A stretch of 64,000 bases of DNA from JBBDMW01 sp040878005 (GTDB lineage: Bacteria; Chloroflexota; Dehalococcoidia; Lucifugimonadales; Lucifugimonadaceae), in contig JBBDMW010000030.1 of NCBI GenBank assembly GCA_040878005.1, positions 1-64,000 on the forward strand. The letters run 5' to 3'. Below the pieces are notes generated by a model. That model saw only the letters and a list, made by a program, of their open reading frames with translations, was not told the DNA's origin and did not search any database. Below, one piece after another: positions 26,674-35,904 of this stretch (positions are counted from its first letter, which is position 1; the number at the start of each line of letters is the position of its first letter). The position numbers were made by a program, and so were the translations under genes.

Positions 26674-28760
26674 CCTCTCGTGGTCCGGGCCGGCCGCTCA
26701 GGGAGTTGGCCCGGATGCATGGCGTCCAGACGGCCTATGACGACGCGACCGGGCTGCGCAAGACATCACCTGCGGAGTCTGTGCTCGCGACGCTCAAGGC
26801 ACTGGGGGCGCAGGTTGAAGGTCCGGCGGATGTAGAGCCGGCTGTCCGGGCTCGGCGACTGGAACTGGCGGGCCAATTTTTGGAACCAGTCGTTGTCGTG
26901 TGGGCAGGCAACGCACTCCAGTTCGAACTGCGTGTGCCTGCGGAGACGGCTGAAGCATCCATCCATGCGAGGATTGAGCTGGAGGATGGTGAAGTACGGG
27001 AACTGTCGTGGCGAAACGACCAGGCCCCGGTGACTTCACGCGAGGACCTGGAGGGCCGCAGTTATGTCACACGTAGCGCCGTGGCGCCGGGGGACTTGCC
27101 GCTGGGGTACCACCAAGCGGTGGTAGAGGCCGATGGCCTTCGCGGTGAGACAACGGTCATTTCTGCTCCCCGCAGGGCAGTGCAGCCGGAAGGCAAGCAG
27201 TGGGGCGTGTTCCTGCCCCTTTACGCCCTGCGGACAAGCAGGACTGGCGCTCATGGCGATTTCACGGACCTGCACAGGTTCCGCGACTGGGCCGGGGACG
27301 TGGGTGCTGACATGGTGGGGACACTCCCGCTGCTGCCTGCGTTCCTGGACGAGCCATTCGACCCAAGCCCGTACGCCCCGGTGAGCCGCCTGCTCTGGAA
27401 TGAACTGTACGTTGATCCCGTCGCTGCAGAGGAGTTTGATCACTGCAATGATGCGAGGAACCTGGTGGCATCGCCTGCGTTTCGAATGGAGATTGATGAA
27501 CTCGCCAAGTCGAGCCTGGTGGACTACAAGAGGGCATTTCGCTCCAAGCGGGCGGTTCTGGAGCATCTGACCCATTGCTGTGTTGACCACCTGCCGGAGC
27601 GGCGGGCTGCCCTTAAGGAATTTGTGGCTTCCAACCCTGAAGTGCAAGCCTATGCAAGGTTCAGGGCAGCGTGTGACCAGAGGCGTACCGGGTGGCAATC
27701 GTGGCCTGAGCCGGAACGGTCTGGCCGGGTTTCCAATGCAAATCTCGACGCAGATGCGGTCGAGTTCTACGAGTATGCCCAGTGGCTGGCGTACCTGCAG
27801 GTCGCCCGCGAGGGTGGCGCCGGGCTTTACATGGATCTGCCACTGGGTGTTCATTCCGCTGGATTTGATACCTGGCGGTACCGGGATTCATTTGGAATCA
27901 ACGTCGCGGCTGGGGCTCCGCCGGACATATTCTTCACCCTTGGACAGAACTGGGGCTTTTCGCCGCTTCACCCGGACCGTATGCGCCATGACGGCTATAG
28001 CTATTTCAGAGCGTTCGTGCGCCACCACACGCGTCACGCGTCAATGCTCCGCATTGATCATGTGATGGGTTTGCATCGCCTCTACTGGATCCCGGAAGGC
28101 GTCGATGCGCAGCGCGGGGCGTACGTGCGGTACAGGTCAGAAGAGATGTACGCCATACTGGCGCTCGAGTCAGTGCGAAGCGGAGCGGTGATTGTTGGCG
28201 AGGACCTTGGGACGGTGCCGGGTTACATCCCACCGGCGATGCGCCGGCACGCCATCATCGGGATGTACGCAACTTATTTCTCGCTTGATGCCGAGAGCGA
28301 TGAGCCAATTGCTCCGCCTCACAGGCAGTCGCTTGCGTGCATAAACACTCACGACATGCCTACGCTGGCTGCTTTCTGGTCTGGCGCAGATATCCTTGAC
28401 CGCTTGTCCCTAAGCCTGCTTTCGCAGGAGCAGGCTGATGAGGAAATGCGGGAGCGTTCTGCTGTTAAGGAGGCCGTGCTTTCGTTTCTCAGGCGGGAGA
28501 GCCTGCTGGGCGATGGCGAATCTGAAGTTGAGCAGGTCCTGCGTGGGCTCGTGGCATTCCTGGCGGCGAGCGACTCCAGGGTTGTCCTTATCAATATGGA
28601 GGACATGTGGCTGGAGACTGAGCCACAGAATGTGCCAGGCACCGGACCAGAGCGTCCCAACTGGCAACGGAAGGCGCGCTACTCGCTGGAAGAATGGCAG
28701 GAAGTGCCCGGGTTCATGGAGACGCTGGACCTGTGTCGCACGCTCAGGGCCAACGCCTAA
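26670..28760 (+). CDS. malQ: 4-alpha-glucanotransferase (amylomaltase)
   Basis: Disproportionates maltooligosaccharides by transferring glucan segments; GH77. 696 residues: an N-terminal extension with a beta-sandwich (about 1-165), then the barrel with nucleophile Asp463 in LRIDHVMGLHRLYWIP, acid/base Glu in VIVGEDLGTVPGYIPP, and NTHDMPTLAAFW. GVHSAGFDTWRYRDSFGINVAAGAPPD is split here only for length, but its G-A-PPD part is the expected substrate loop. Starts within the treS stop codon (ATGA). Last gene of the operon. It could lengthen short maltooligosaccharides so that TreY and GlgE can use them. Confidence 0.95.
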   Translation: MTSRGPGRPLRELARMHGVQTAYDDATGLRKTSPAESVLATLKALGAQVEGPADVEPAVRARRLELAGQFLEPVVVVWAGNALQFELRVPAETAEASIHARIELEDGEVRELSWRNDQAPVTSREDLEGRSYVTRSAVAPGDLPLGYHQAVVEADGLRGETTVISAPRRAVQPEGKQWGVFLPLYALRTSRTGAHGDFTDLHRFRDWAGDVGADMVGTLPLLPAFLDEPFDPSPYAPVSRLLWNELYVDPVAAEEFDHCNDARNLVASPAFRMEIDELAKSSLVDYKRAFRSKRAVLEHLTHCCVDHLPERRAALKEFVASNPEVQAYARFRAACDQRRTGWQSWPEPERSGRVSNANLDADAVEFYEYAQWLAYLQVAREGGAGLYMDLPLGVHSAGFDTWRYRDSFGINVAAGAPPDIFFTLGQNWGFSPLHPDRMRHDGYSYFRAFVRHHTRHASMLRIDHVMGLHRLYWIPEGVDAQRGAYVRYRSEEMYAILALESVRSGAVIVGEDLGTVPGYIPPAMRRHAIIGMYATYFSLDAESDEPIAPPHRQSLACINTHDMPTLAAFWSGADILDRLSLSLLSQEQADEEMRERSAVKEAVLSFLRRESLLGDGESEVEQVLRGLVAFLAASDSRVVLINMEDMWLETEPQNVPGTGPERPNWQRKARYSLEEWQEVPGFMETLDLCRTLRANA

Positions 28761-28810
28761 TTTTTGCCTCTGGATATCGTCGCTGATGATATGCAGGACT
28801 TGATCCCACG

Positions 28811-30214
28811 TCAGCCTGAAGTGGGAGGGCCAACGGTAAGTTGCAGAGATAGATTGTCGGCGTAACCGTGGATGTAGTCGCCTTCACCCGTGAATCGTAG
28901 CTCAACCTTGATGAAGGTTGCTCCAACGGGCACGCGGTCCGCGGCTGTCCGATATAGGAGGGCCGTGAGGCTGCCGCGGTTCTCTGGACGTACGGGGCCT
29001 ACGTTTATCACTTCCAGCACGTTTTGCGATGTGTCCGTGAAGGTCATGATAAGTTCTGCTGCGTCGGCCTGGTCCAAAGTTCCGCCAAGGTGCCCGGATA
29101 GTTGGTACCACACCTGGTTTCCGCCGACCAACTGGCCTTCGGACGATATGTCTATGAGCAGCAATGCTCCAGACGTGTCGTTTCCGATTGACGGTCCGCC
29201 CGAGATGAAACTCTTGCCACGGAATTGCGGACCCAGAGATTGTTGTGTTGGAAACCCGCCTGCCTGGCCATAGTCAACGGTTGTAAGTCCTCCGTATGTG
29301 GTCCATCCGGAAGCGCTCAGAACGTCAGCACCAATCGATGAATCACGTTCGCCATCTCCTCCATTTAGCAGATTCACGTTGAAGCCCGCGAAATCGACCG
29401 GCGCAGGGGGCATTGGCGCCGGCGTTGGAGTTGCGGGTGGCAGCGTAGCTGTGGGCTGCAACGTCTCCACCGGCGTCGCCGTTGGTTCATCGGCCGCTGT
29501 TGGCATGGGGCTCGGAGTGGCGGTTGCGGCGGGACTGGGCAGGGGACCAGGCATTGCTGGAGTCGCTTCTGGCCCACCCGGTTCGTCGACATCACCAGGC
29601 GGTGTCGGCCCTGCTGCCAGGACCGGTCCGGGCGGCAGGGTTGGAGTGGGAGTGAATTCAGTCACGTCACTGGGCGGAGAGTTGGCTGCCGTGCTAATCG
29701 CTGTCTGGAGCCGGCGTAGAGTGTCTGCCGCCAGGTGGTTCTGCTGGGCGTTGAATGTTCCGCCGACCCTCTTGAGTTCTTTGGCGAGCTGAGTTTCGTG
29801 GTTGCCCAGTTGCTCCAATTCATGCGCAAGGTCTGCTTGCCTGTGCATTAGCCAATTGGTGCTAAGAAGGCTGAAGTCATTTACGCCTGGTACGAGCGTG
29901 GCTTCAGGAAGCACACCCTGGGCACGCGCCTCCAGTTCCCTTACGATTTCGAAGAGTTCACGGCGTCTTGGCTCTATCTGGTTTTCCCTGAGCCGTTCCA
30001 TTGCCATCAGGCGCGGCAGGACCTCTGCTATTTCGTGTTCCTGCGCCGCTGAGAGCGGCGGCTCTATTGTCGATGGAGTGCCCTGGTTCACTGTGCCGCC
30101 ACATGCAATAAACGGGGTCAGTGCCAGCAATCCAAGGGCAGCCGACAGTGTGCGGAGCCGAGTCCAATTAACAAGATGTTCACGGTTGAGGCTGGCAAGA
30201 AAGCTGTTTGGCAT
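28811..30214 (-). CDS. Secreted lipoprotein with Pro/Thr linker and C-terminal beta domain
   Basis: About 467 residues. A hydrophobic stretch ending LALTPFIAC gives a lipobox with Cys38, so the mature protein should be lipid-anchored on the outer face of the membrane. Residues about 50-190 are charged and helical, possibly coiled coil. A Pro/Thr/Ala-rich linker follows (about 195-285), like those in the giant secreted protein. The C-terminal domain (NLLNGGDGERDSSIG ... SGALLLIDISSEGQL) resembles a jelly-roll carbohydrate-binding or anchor-type beta-sandwich. No enzyme motif seen and no family recognised with certainty. ATG at 30214 is preferred over GTG at 30244; neither has a good ribosome-binding site. 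Convergent with malQ. Confidence 0.65.
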   Translation of the reverse strand: MPNSFLASLNREHLVNWTRLRTLSAALGLLALTPFIACGGTVNQGTPSTIEPPLSAAQEHEIAEVLPRLMAMERLRENQIEPRRRELFEIVRELEARAQGVLPEATLVPGVNDFSLLSTNWLMHRQADLAHELEQLGNHETQLAKELKRVGGTFNAQQNHLAADTLRRLQTAISTAANSPPSDVTEFTPTPTLPPGPVLAAGPTPPGDVDEPGGPEATPAMPGPLPSPAATATPSPMPTAADEPTATPVETLQPTATLPPATPTPAPMPPAPVDFAGFNVNLLNGGDGERDSSIGADVLSASGWTTYGGLTTVDYGQAGGFPTQQSLGPQFRGKSFISGGPSIGNDTSGALLLIDISSEGQLVGGNQVWYQLSGHLGGTLDQADAAELIMTFTDTSQNVLEVINVGPVRPENRGSLTALLYRTAADRVPVGATFIKVELRFTGEGDYIHGYADNLSLQLTVGPPTSG

Positions 30215-30444
30215 GACAATAGTGTCGGGCCAAATGCGACGCACGGCGTCGGGATAACGCGCATATTTACCGGGACCATCTTCCCAGTGTGGCGTTGACG
30301 GACTCCGACAGTCCGGATTGCGCGGGAGGGAAGTGAAAGAGCCGGCACATTGATTTACAGTGGCTCCTCATTGCAGTACTTGGTCGGTGCAGGCGCTGGT
30401 GTACATTGGCGGCTTGAAGTGAATCGATCCAACGGGAGAATTAC

Positions 30445-31623
30445 GTGACAAGAACCTACGACTGCATCGTTCTGGGAGCGGGTGTGTACGGCCTCGCCAC
30501 CGCCCGCCAGCTCGCTTCCGATGGCCGTAGCGTTCTTGTGCTGGATCGTTCTCCAGTGGGCCGGGAGGCGTCCGGGTACGCCCTGGGCCGCCTTGACCCG
30601 CTGCTAGGTGGCATAGGCTCCGCTCACAGGCCCGGCGCCGAGGTAGACAAGGGCCTGTTGACCAAGCGTTCCGCCGAAGCCCAGCTTGGGTTGGCCGGGT
30701 ACAACCGCCATCTGTCTGAGTATGAAGACATCTGTGCCGTATCAGGAATCGATTATCAACTCGACCATCAGCCTACTCTGCAACTTTGCGACACGCCGGA
30801 ACTCAGGGCAGCCGCAGAAGCAAGCCTGGAGGAATGGAACGCCGCCGGGTTCAAATCAGAGGCTCTTGAGCCGTCTGACATCAAGCGCCTGGATAAGCGC
30901 ATAAACGCGCCAGAATTTGGTGGCGTGCTTGTCTATGGGCCTGTGTTCATCGATAGCTTGAAGTTTGTGCTTGCCCTTGCCGAGTGTGCCAAGTCAGCAG
31001 GTGCGACCCTCGTGCAGACCCAGGTTGATGGGCTGGAATTTGGCGGCGGTTCAACAAAGGTGATTACGGGTGACGGCGGGCACTCTGCTCAGGACGTGGT
31101 GGTCGCCTTTGGGCCGTGGACCCGCACATTTCTCGAAGGCGCTGGAGTGGATGTGCCAATCTACCCGTCGAAGGGTGAAATTCTACGGATGACGCCGCCC
31201 GAGGGTGGGCCCCTGGGCGTGCACGTTCATGGGCCGTGTTCGCTGGTCAACAAACGCGACGGGTTGTTCTGGGTTGCGGCCACCGCCCGGGATGAGGAGT
31301 TTGACAGGACTCCCACAGATTGGGCGCGCCAGAAATTGGTCGCCAACGCTCTCCAGATGATTCCGGCGATGTCCGGCAGTGAGATCAGCCAGCATACCGT
31401 GTGCTTCAGGCCTGCCACACCGGACGGCCTGCCCATACTCGGCCGTGTGCCAGTCGCCGGGAACGTGCTGGTTGCCAGCGGGGGAGGAGGCAGTGGCATC
31501 ATGCAGTGCCTTGAGATTGGGCGCCAGGCCGCTGCGATGGTAAAGAACGGCAAGCCGGAGCCAGAATCACCAGAGATTTCGCCAGCCCGCTTCGCTCCTG
31601 ACGGTTCCTCTCCGTCAGCCTAG
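30445..31623 (+). CDS. FAD-dependent oxidoreductase, DAO (glycine/sarcosine oxidase-like) family
   Basis: 392 residues with an N-terminal Rossmann FAD site (IVLGAGVYGLATARQLA) followed by an acidic strand end (VLVLDRSP), and the C-terminal FAD-contact region RPATPDGLPILGRVP ... VASGGGGSGIMQC expected of the DAO family. These enzymes oxidise secondary or primary amines of small amino acids; the true substrate cannot be told. GTG start at 30445 with GGGAGAA about 6 bases upstream. Stands alone between a leftward lipoprotein and the sensor kinase. Homologues include sarcosine oxidase-like and ThiO-like proteins, but no thiamine gene is nearby. Confidence 0.85.
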   Translation: MTRTYDCIVLGAGVYGLATARQLASDGRSVLVLDRSPVGREASGYALGRLDPLLGGIGSAHRPGAEVDKGLLTKRSAEAQLGLAGYNRHLSEYEDICAVSGIDYQLDHQPTLQLCDTPELRAAAEASLEEWNAAGFKSEALEPSDIKRLDKRINAPEFGGVLVYGPVFIDSLKFVLALAECAKSAGATLVQTQVDGLEFGGGSTKVITGDGGHSAQDVVVAFGPWTRTFLEGAGVDVPIYPSKGEILRMTPPEGGPLGVHVHGPCSLVNKRDGLFWVAATARDEEFDRTPTDWARQKLVANALQMIPAMSGSEISQHTVCFRPATPDGLPILGRVPVAGNVLVASGGGGSGIMQCLEIGRQAAAMVKNGKPEPESPEISPARFAPDGSSPSA

Positions 31624-31885
31624 TTGTACCGAACGTTTTATTCCGCCGACTCGCGAATTATCAGCGTTGATCGGTGACGTATGGTCGCGATCACCAGACC
31701 TTGCTTTACGGCGGTAAACCTTTACGTGGAGTGGTGGTTTTCTCCTAGTAATTGAGTTCGCCCCCGGTCAGACTCGTGCATGGGATAAGAAGTGAAGCAG
31801 GGGCTTTCACCAAAACATCAAGCGGGGCGAAAAGCCTTGATTCTACTGCCTCCAAATACCTCGCTCCCCGGAACGGCCAAACCAC

Positions 31886-34555
31886 ATGACACTTGGGCAG
31901 TCACCTGCTGAGAGGTATTTCGCTCTCCTCTCGTCCTATATGTGTACCTCCAGTACCGAGTTGCTACAGGAGTTCGGTGAAGTAGGCCATGATCTGCGGC
32001 GATCAGCCGTCTCGGTGGAAGAAGTTGCCTGTATGCACTCGACGGTGACGCGTCAGTTGGCTGATTCACATCCCGGGTTGGCGACCGCCGATCTACTCGA
32101 CGTTACATCGCTGCCGTTTTCAACGATGCTCAAGGCCTACAGCGAAAGCCGATGCCCGACAACTGTGAACAGCCTCACGGAACATGCCTTTGAGAACCAG
32201 CATCCTTCGTCAAGTTTTATGCAGACGAGCGTTGGCGAGGAAGCCACTCTGGCCGCCATTGGGCGTGCTATCAGCTCCTCGCTGGACATCCAATCCGTTT
32301 ATGGCGAATTCGCCGCTCACCTTCGGCTCATATTGCCGTTCGACCGCCTCGGCCTAAACACGATCAACTGGGATGAACAATCCACAACCGAGCGCTATAT
32401 GGCTGGCTGGACCGGCTCGGCCCGTGAGTTGGCGGCGGCCAAGCCAATAGCCGGCACGATAACTGAGGCAGTGGCGTCGAGCAGGCGCGGATTGACTATT
32501 TCCAGCGATGGCAAGGGAGACCTGCTGAAGAGGTTCCCCAATACGAATCCTGCGAAGTCTGAAGGTGTGCGGTCCCTGATGGCTGTGCCGCTGATCTTTC
32601 ATGGCACAGTAATCGGTTCGCTGCATCTGCGTTCAACCGCACCTCAAGTCTATGACGACCGTTCCCTGTGCCTGGCCGAGCGAGTGGCTTCGCAGGTATC
32701 CGGTTCCATTGCCATAGCGGATTTGCATGAACGGGTTCGCCGTGATGTCAGGCAGCGCAGCATGCTCGCGGAGTTGGGGCGGATCATCAATTCCTCGTGG
32801 AGGATTGAAGATGTCTTCGGACTATGTGCGGAACTAATACAGCAATTGATACCGGCCGAGCGGATCCGGATCAACCAGGTCAACCCTGATGGGAGGACCT
32901 ACAGTTCCAGGTACGTATACGGAATGCCGCTGGCGTCACGTTACTTTCGTGACTTGAAGCCACTGACAGGGTCGACTACAGGTCGCGCTATCGAAACAGG
33001 CGAGGCCATTCTCATAAATGACCTTGAAGCGGAATCGGTATCCAGGGCTTTTCCCCAAACGTTCAATGCATTGAAGGCTGGATTCAGGTCAGTCATCACA
33101 GTGCCGCTGATTTCTCATGGCGACGCGTCGGGATCCATAGTCCTGCTCTCCACCAAAAGCAACGCATACCGCCCCAGCGACCTAGTCACGGCAAAGAGCA
33201 TTGGTTCTCAAATAGCCGGAGCGATCGCCAATGCAGCCCTCCATGAACAGACGCGACTATTTGCTGAGCAAAATGCTGCACTTGCTGAACTAAGCCGCGC
33301 AACAAGCGAATCTCCGGATATAGATGATATCACCATTGTGTGTAGACGATTGATCCCATCCCTGATCAATGCAGATCATATATCGATCAATATAGTTGAT
33401 GATTATGACGGCACTTTTACGACTCACGTAGTGCAGGACAACAGCTTATTGAGGATAGCTGCCAAGGTCGGTGTGCCCGTGGCTGGCTCTGTCACCGAGG
33501 CTGTTGTGAAAGCCGGGAAAACCATGTTCCTGCGTGATGAGTACGCGCAACCTGTCAACTCATCACTCCAGACTTTGCCTGACCTTGCACAATCTGGCGT
33601 GCGGTCTTCTGTGTCTGCTCCAATGACCATTGACCGGCAGGTGATAGGCAGCGTTGCGCTGCTCTCCGCGGACCCTGATGCATTTTCCGAGCAAGACGCC
33701 TTGCTGGCTGAACGCATCGCACATCACATAGCGGGCGCAATAGCGAACGCAGAACTAAAGTCCAAGACGTTACGGCTTGCAGAGGAGAAGGCTCGGCGGA
33801 TGGAATTGGAACATAAAAACCATGAGTTGCAAGTCGCGAATGATGTGAAATCCCGGGTCATTTCAAATGTATCTCATGAATTAAGGACGCCGCTCACAGG
33901 AATGCTGGCGTTCGCTGACATCCTGGTTAAGAACCGGTCAGGAAACCTTGATGAGCGCCAGGTCAAACAGTTGGAGATGATTAGGCGCGGTGGCCGCCTC
34001 CTGGATCTCCTGATTGGTGATCTTCTCACTATGTCCCGGCTGGAAACAGGTAATTTCAAACTTCATTTTGTTGAATTCACCGTGACAGATTTACTTGGTG
34101 CGGTGATACCTGTGTTGAGTCCCTTATTCGATACCAGGCAGCAGAGGCTACGCGTTGAAATGGTCAATGAACAGCAGCCAGTCATTGCGGATCAGCCACG
34201 CCTCGCCCAGGTCCTGTCAAACCTGTTGAGCAACGCCTCCAAGTACTCCACCGAGGGAACGGACATTGATCTGCGGATCGTTGTCGACAATGAAACGCTG
34301 ACAGTCAGCGTAAGGGACTACGGAATCGGCATGTCCGAGGAAGAGCAGGCACAACTCTTTACACGTTTTTTCCGGGCAGACAATGATTCAACCCGTTCTG
34401 AGGCCGGCACCGGGCTGGGGCTCCATATCGTCAAGTCGATCGTAGAGATGCACGAGGGATCGTTGAGTGTGGAGAGTGCGCCCGGTTGCGGCACCACGAT
34501 GACGCTCAAAGTTCCGTCAACAGCGTCTATCAGCCGCATGGATATGGCGGCCTGA
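31886..34555 (+). CDS. Sensor histidine kinase with three GAF domains
   Basis: 889 residues, apparently cytoplasmic with no transmembrane helix. The N-terminus (about 10-85) resembles the RsbU N-terminal domain (YFALLSSYMCTSSTELLQEFGE). Three GAF domains follow at about 115-285, 295-455 and 465-625, each ending in a V-x-S-x-x-x-x-P(L/M) strand. HisKA: His664 in SNVSHELRTPLTGM. HATPase: N-box LSNLLSNASKYS, G1 DYGIGMSEE, G2 GTGLGLHIVKSIVE. The GAF ligands are unknown. It is followed 9 bases later by a double-receiver protein, its likely partner. A moderate lack of codon bias suggests nothing unusual. Confidence 0.92.
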   Translation: MTLGQSPAERYFALLSSYMCTSSTELLQEFGEVGHDLRRSAVSVEEVACMHSTVTRQLADSHPGLATADLLDVTSLPFSTMLKAYSESRCPTTVNSLTEHAFENQHPSSSFMQTSVGEEATLAAIGRAISSSLDIQSVYGEFAAHLRLILPFDRLGLNTINWDEQSTTERYMAGWTGSARELAAAKPIAGTITEAVASSRRGLTISSDGKGDLLKRFPNTNPAKSEGVRSLMAVPLIFHGTVIGSLHLRSTAPQVYDDRSLCLAERVASQVSGSIAIADLHERVRRDVRQRSMLAELGRIINSSWRIEDVFGLCAELIQQLIPAERIRINQVNPDGRTYSSRYVYGMPLASRYFRDLKPLTGSTTGRAIETGEAILINDLEAESVSRAFPQTFNALKAGFRSVITVPLISHGDASGSIVLLSTKSNAYRPSDLVTAKSIGSQIAGAIANAALHEQTRLFAEQNAALAELSRATSESPDIDDITIVCRRLIPSLINADHISINIVDDYDGTFTTHVVQDNSLLRIAAKVGVPVAGSVTEAVVKAGKTMFLRDEYAQPVNSSLQTLPDLAQSGVRSSVSAPMTIDRQVIGSVALLSADPDAFSEQDALLAERIAHHIAGAIANAELKSKTLRLAEEKARRMELEHKNHELQVANDVKSRVISNVSHELRTPLTGMLAFADILVKNRSGNLDERQVKQLEMIRRGGRLLDLLIGDLLTMSRLETGNFKLHFVEFTVTDLLGAVIPVLSPLFDTRQQRLRVEMVNEQQPVIADQPRLAQVLSNLLSNASKYSTEGTDIDLRIVVDNETLTVSVRDYGIGMSEEEQAQLFTRFFRADNDSTRSEAGTGLGLHIVKSIVEMHEGSLSVESAPGCGTTMTLKVPSTASISRMDMAA

Positions 34556-34564
34556 GGCAGAATC

Positions 34565-35458
34565 ATGATCAAAAAGGTTCTAGTGGTAGAAGATTCCGGG
34601 GAAGTCAGGTTGGCCCTCGAGATGGCGCTGGAGGAAGAGGGGTACTCAGTGCGTGCCGGGCGGAATGGCAATGAAGGACTCGACCTGTTCCGTGAATTCT
34701 CCCCAGACATCGCTTTGCTGGACGTACGGATGCCCGGCTTGAGCGGCATTGAGTTGTGCGCCATTATTCGAGAAACCTCGAATATCCCGGTCATTATCTT
34801 CAGCGCAGTTGAAGAGCAGGCCGAGAAAATCTCTGCATTTGAGAAGGGTGCTGACGACTACGTCATCAAGGGGACAGGCGTGGACGAACTGCTGGCGCGT
34901 GTCGCTGCCCACCTGCGATGGGACCGGGTACGCCGCAAAGACGTAGAAATCGATGGCGATGAAGGGGACGGACACCATTCTCCGACTGCATTTCAAGTAG
35001 TAAGTGGCGGGGTCTATGAGGGCCTCGCCGTATTGCCTGGGCCTGAAAGGCCAGTAACGGTGTTGGTGGCTGACGCCGATCCGGAGACCCGCAGTAAACA
35101 GATCAGGATTCTGCAAAGGCTGGGATACCGCGTTGTTGTCTCGGAGCGCGGCCGCCAGACCTTGCGCATGACTGGCAGACACCTGCCTGACTTAATTCTT
35201 CTTGACGTCATGATGCCGGATTTCAACGGGTTTCAAGTGCTTTCCACTTTGCGCGCCCACCCCAGGACCAAAGACATTCCTGTGATAGTGGTTTCACGGA
35301 AAGGCTCGCCGGAAGACCTGGCACTAGCGCGTGAAAATGGGGCAGTGGACTACGTCGTCAAAGGTTGGAGTGACGGCGAGATTGAACTCCGGGTGCAGTG
35401 GGCAATTGAAAAGTCGAAGAGGCGGCTCGGCGTGGAAACACTGCACAGGGCTTCCTGA
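34565..35458 (+). CDS. Response regulator with two receiver domains and no output domain
   Basis: 297 residues forming REC-linker-REC. First receiver: acidic pair in VVEDSGEV, phospho-acceptor Asp53 in LLDVRMPG, Lys in DYVIKG. Second receiver: ADADPET acidic pocket, Asp214 in LLDVMMPDFNG, Lys in DYVVKG. Both therefore retain the phosphorylation residues. A charged linker of about 45 residues joins them. No DNA-binding or enzymatic domain follows, so it likely works through protein contacts or as a phosphorelay intermediate for the GAF kinase encoded just upstream. Co-transcribed with that kinase. Confidence 0.92.
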   Translation: MIKKVLVVEDSGEVRLALEMALEEEGYSVRAGRNGNEGLDLFREFSPDIALLDVRMPGLSGIELCAIIRETSNIPVIIFSAVEEQAEKISAFEKGADDYVIKGTGVDELLARVAAHLRWDRVRRKDVEIDGDEGDGHHSPTAFQVVSGGVYEGLAVLPGPERPVTVLVADADPETRSKQIRILQRLGYRVVVSERGRQTLRMTGRHLPDLILLDVMMPDFNGFQVLSTLRAHPRTKDIPVIVVSRKGSPEDLALARENGAVDYVVKGWSDGEIELRVQWAIEKSKRRLGVETLHRAS

Positions 35459-35528
35459 CGAACGCCAGTCGCCTGTTGTCTGAATCGCCTGCTTGTTGCG
35501 CACGCTGAGACATCTTTGGCAATGGTGA

Positions 35529-35789
35529 TTACGAGATGGATTCCTAACGCCTTCGTGCCTCAGCAAATCATCCCAACAAGCAATTGCCCAGAGCATATAC
35601 AACGCAACCCCAGTTCCTCTGCTGGGATGGGAACCCGGCACAGAACATCGGCTCAACGATTTCCTTACCGCCGCTCTCTTACGTAAGAGGGAAGTGGTCT
35701 CCCTGGATGAGGAAACCTGCGCGGACATAATTTCGCGGTTGTCCGACGCCCTGGGCTCGACATTAGGTGAGATACGCACGAGCCCCTGA
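35529..35789 (+). pseudogene. Possible coding remnant without a start codon
   Basis: An 86-codon open stretch on the plus strand ending TGA at 35787-35789 reads as plausible protein (PLLGWEPGTEHRLNDF, then EVVSLDEETCADIISRL, SDALGSTLGEIRT). It has no ATG, GTG or TTG in frame after the preceding TGA at 35526. It may be the end of a decayed gene, or chance. No family was recognised. It occupies the otherwise empty gap between the response regulator and the leftward metH/metF-type gene. Confidence 0.25.
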
Positions 35790-35904
35790 GATACATCTTG
35801 AGAGGACGGGCTTCAGGTTCTTGCTGAAGGCTCTGCTAGGGCCACATGTGGCCAAGCTCATGGCGTATAGGCGTCTGAGCCAGGTGTGTGGGCCACGGGA
35901 ACCA

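Noticed and set aside
12170..28760. Secondary-metabolite or defence island
   Set aside because: All seven genes are recognised glucan/trehalose enzymes with intact active sites; no toxin, nuclease or immunity-type genes.
29298..29792. 164-codon Gly/Val-rich frame antisense to the lipoprotein gene
   Set aside because: It mirrors the Pro/Thr linker of the lipoprotein and has no independent signals.
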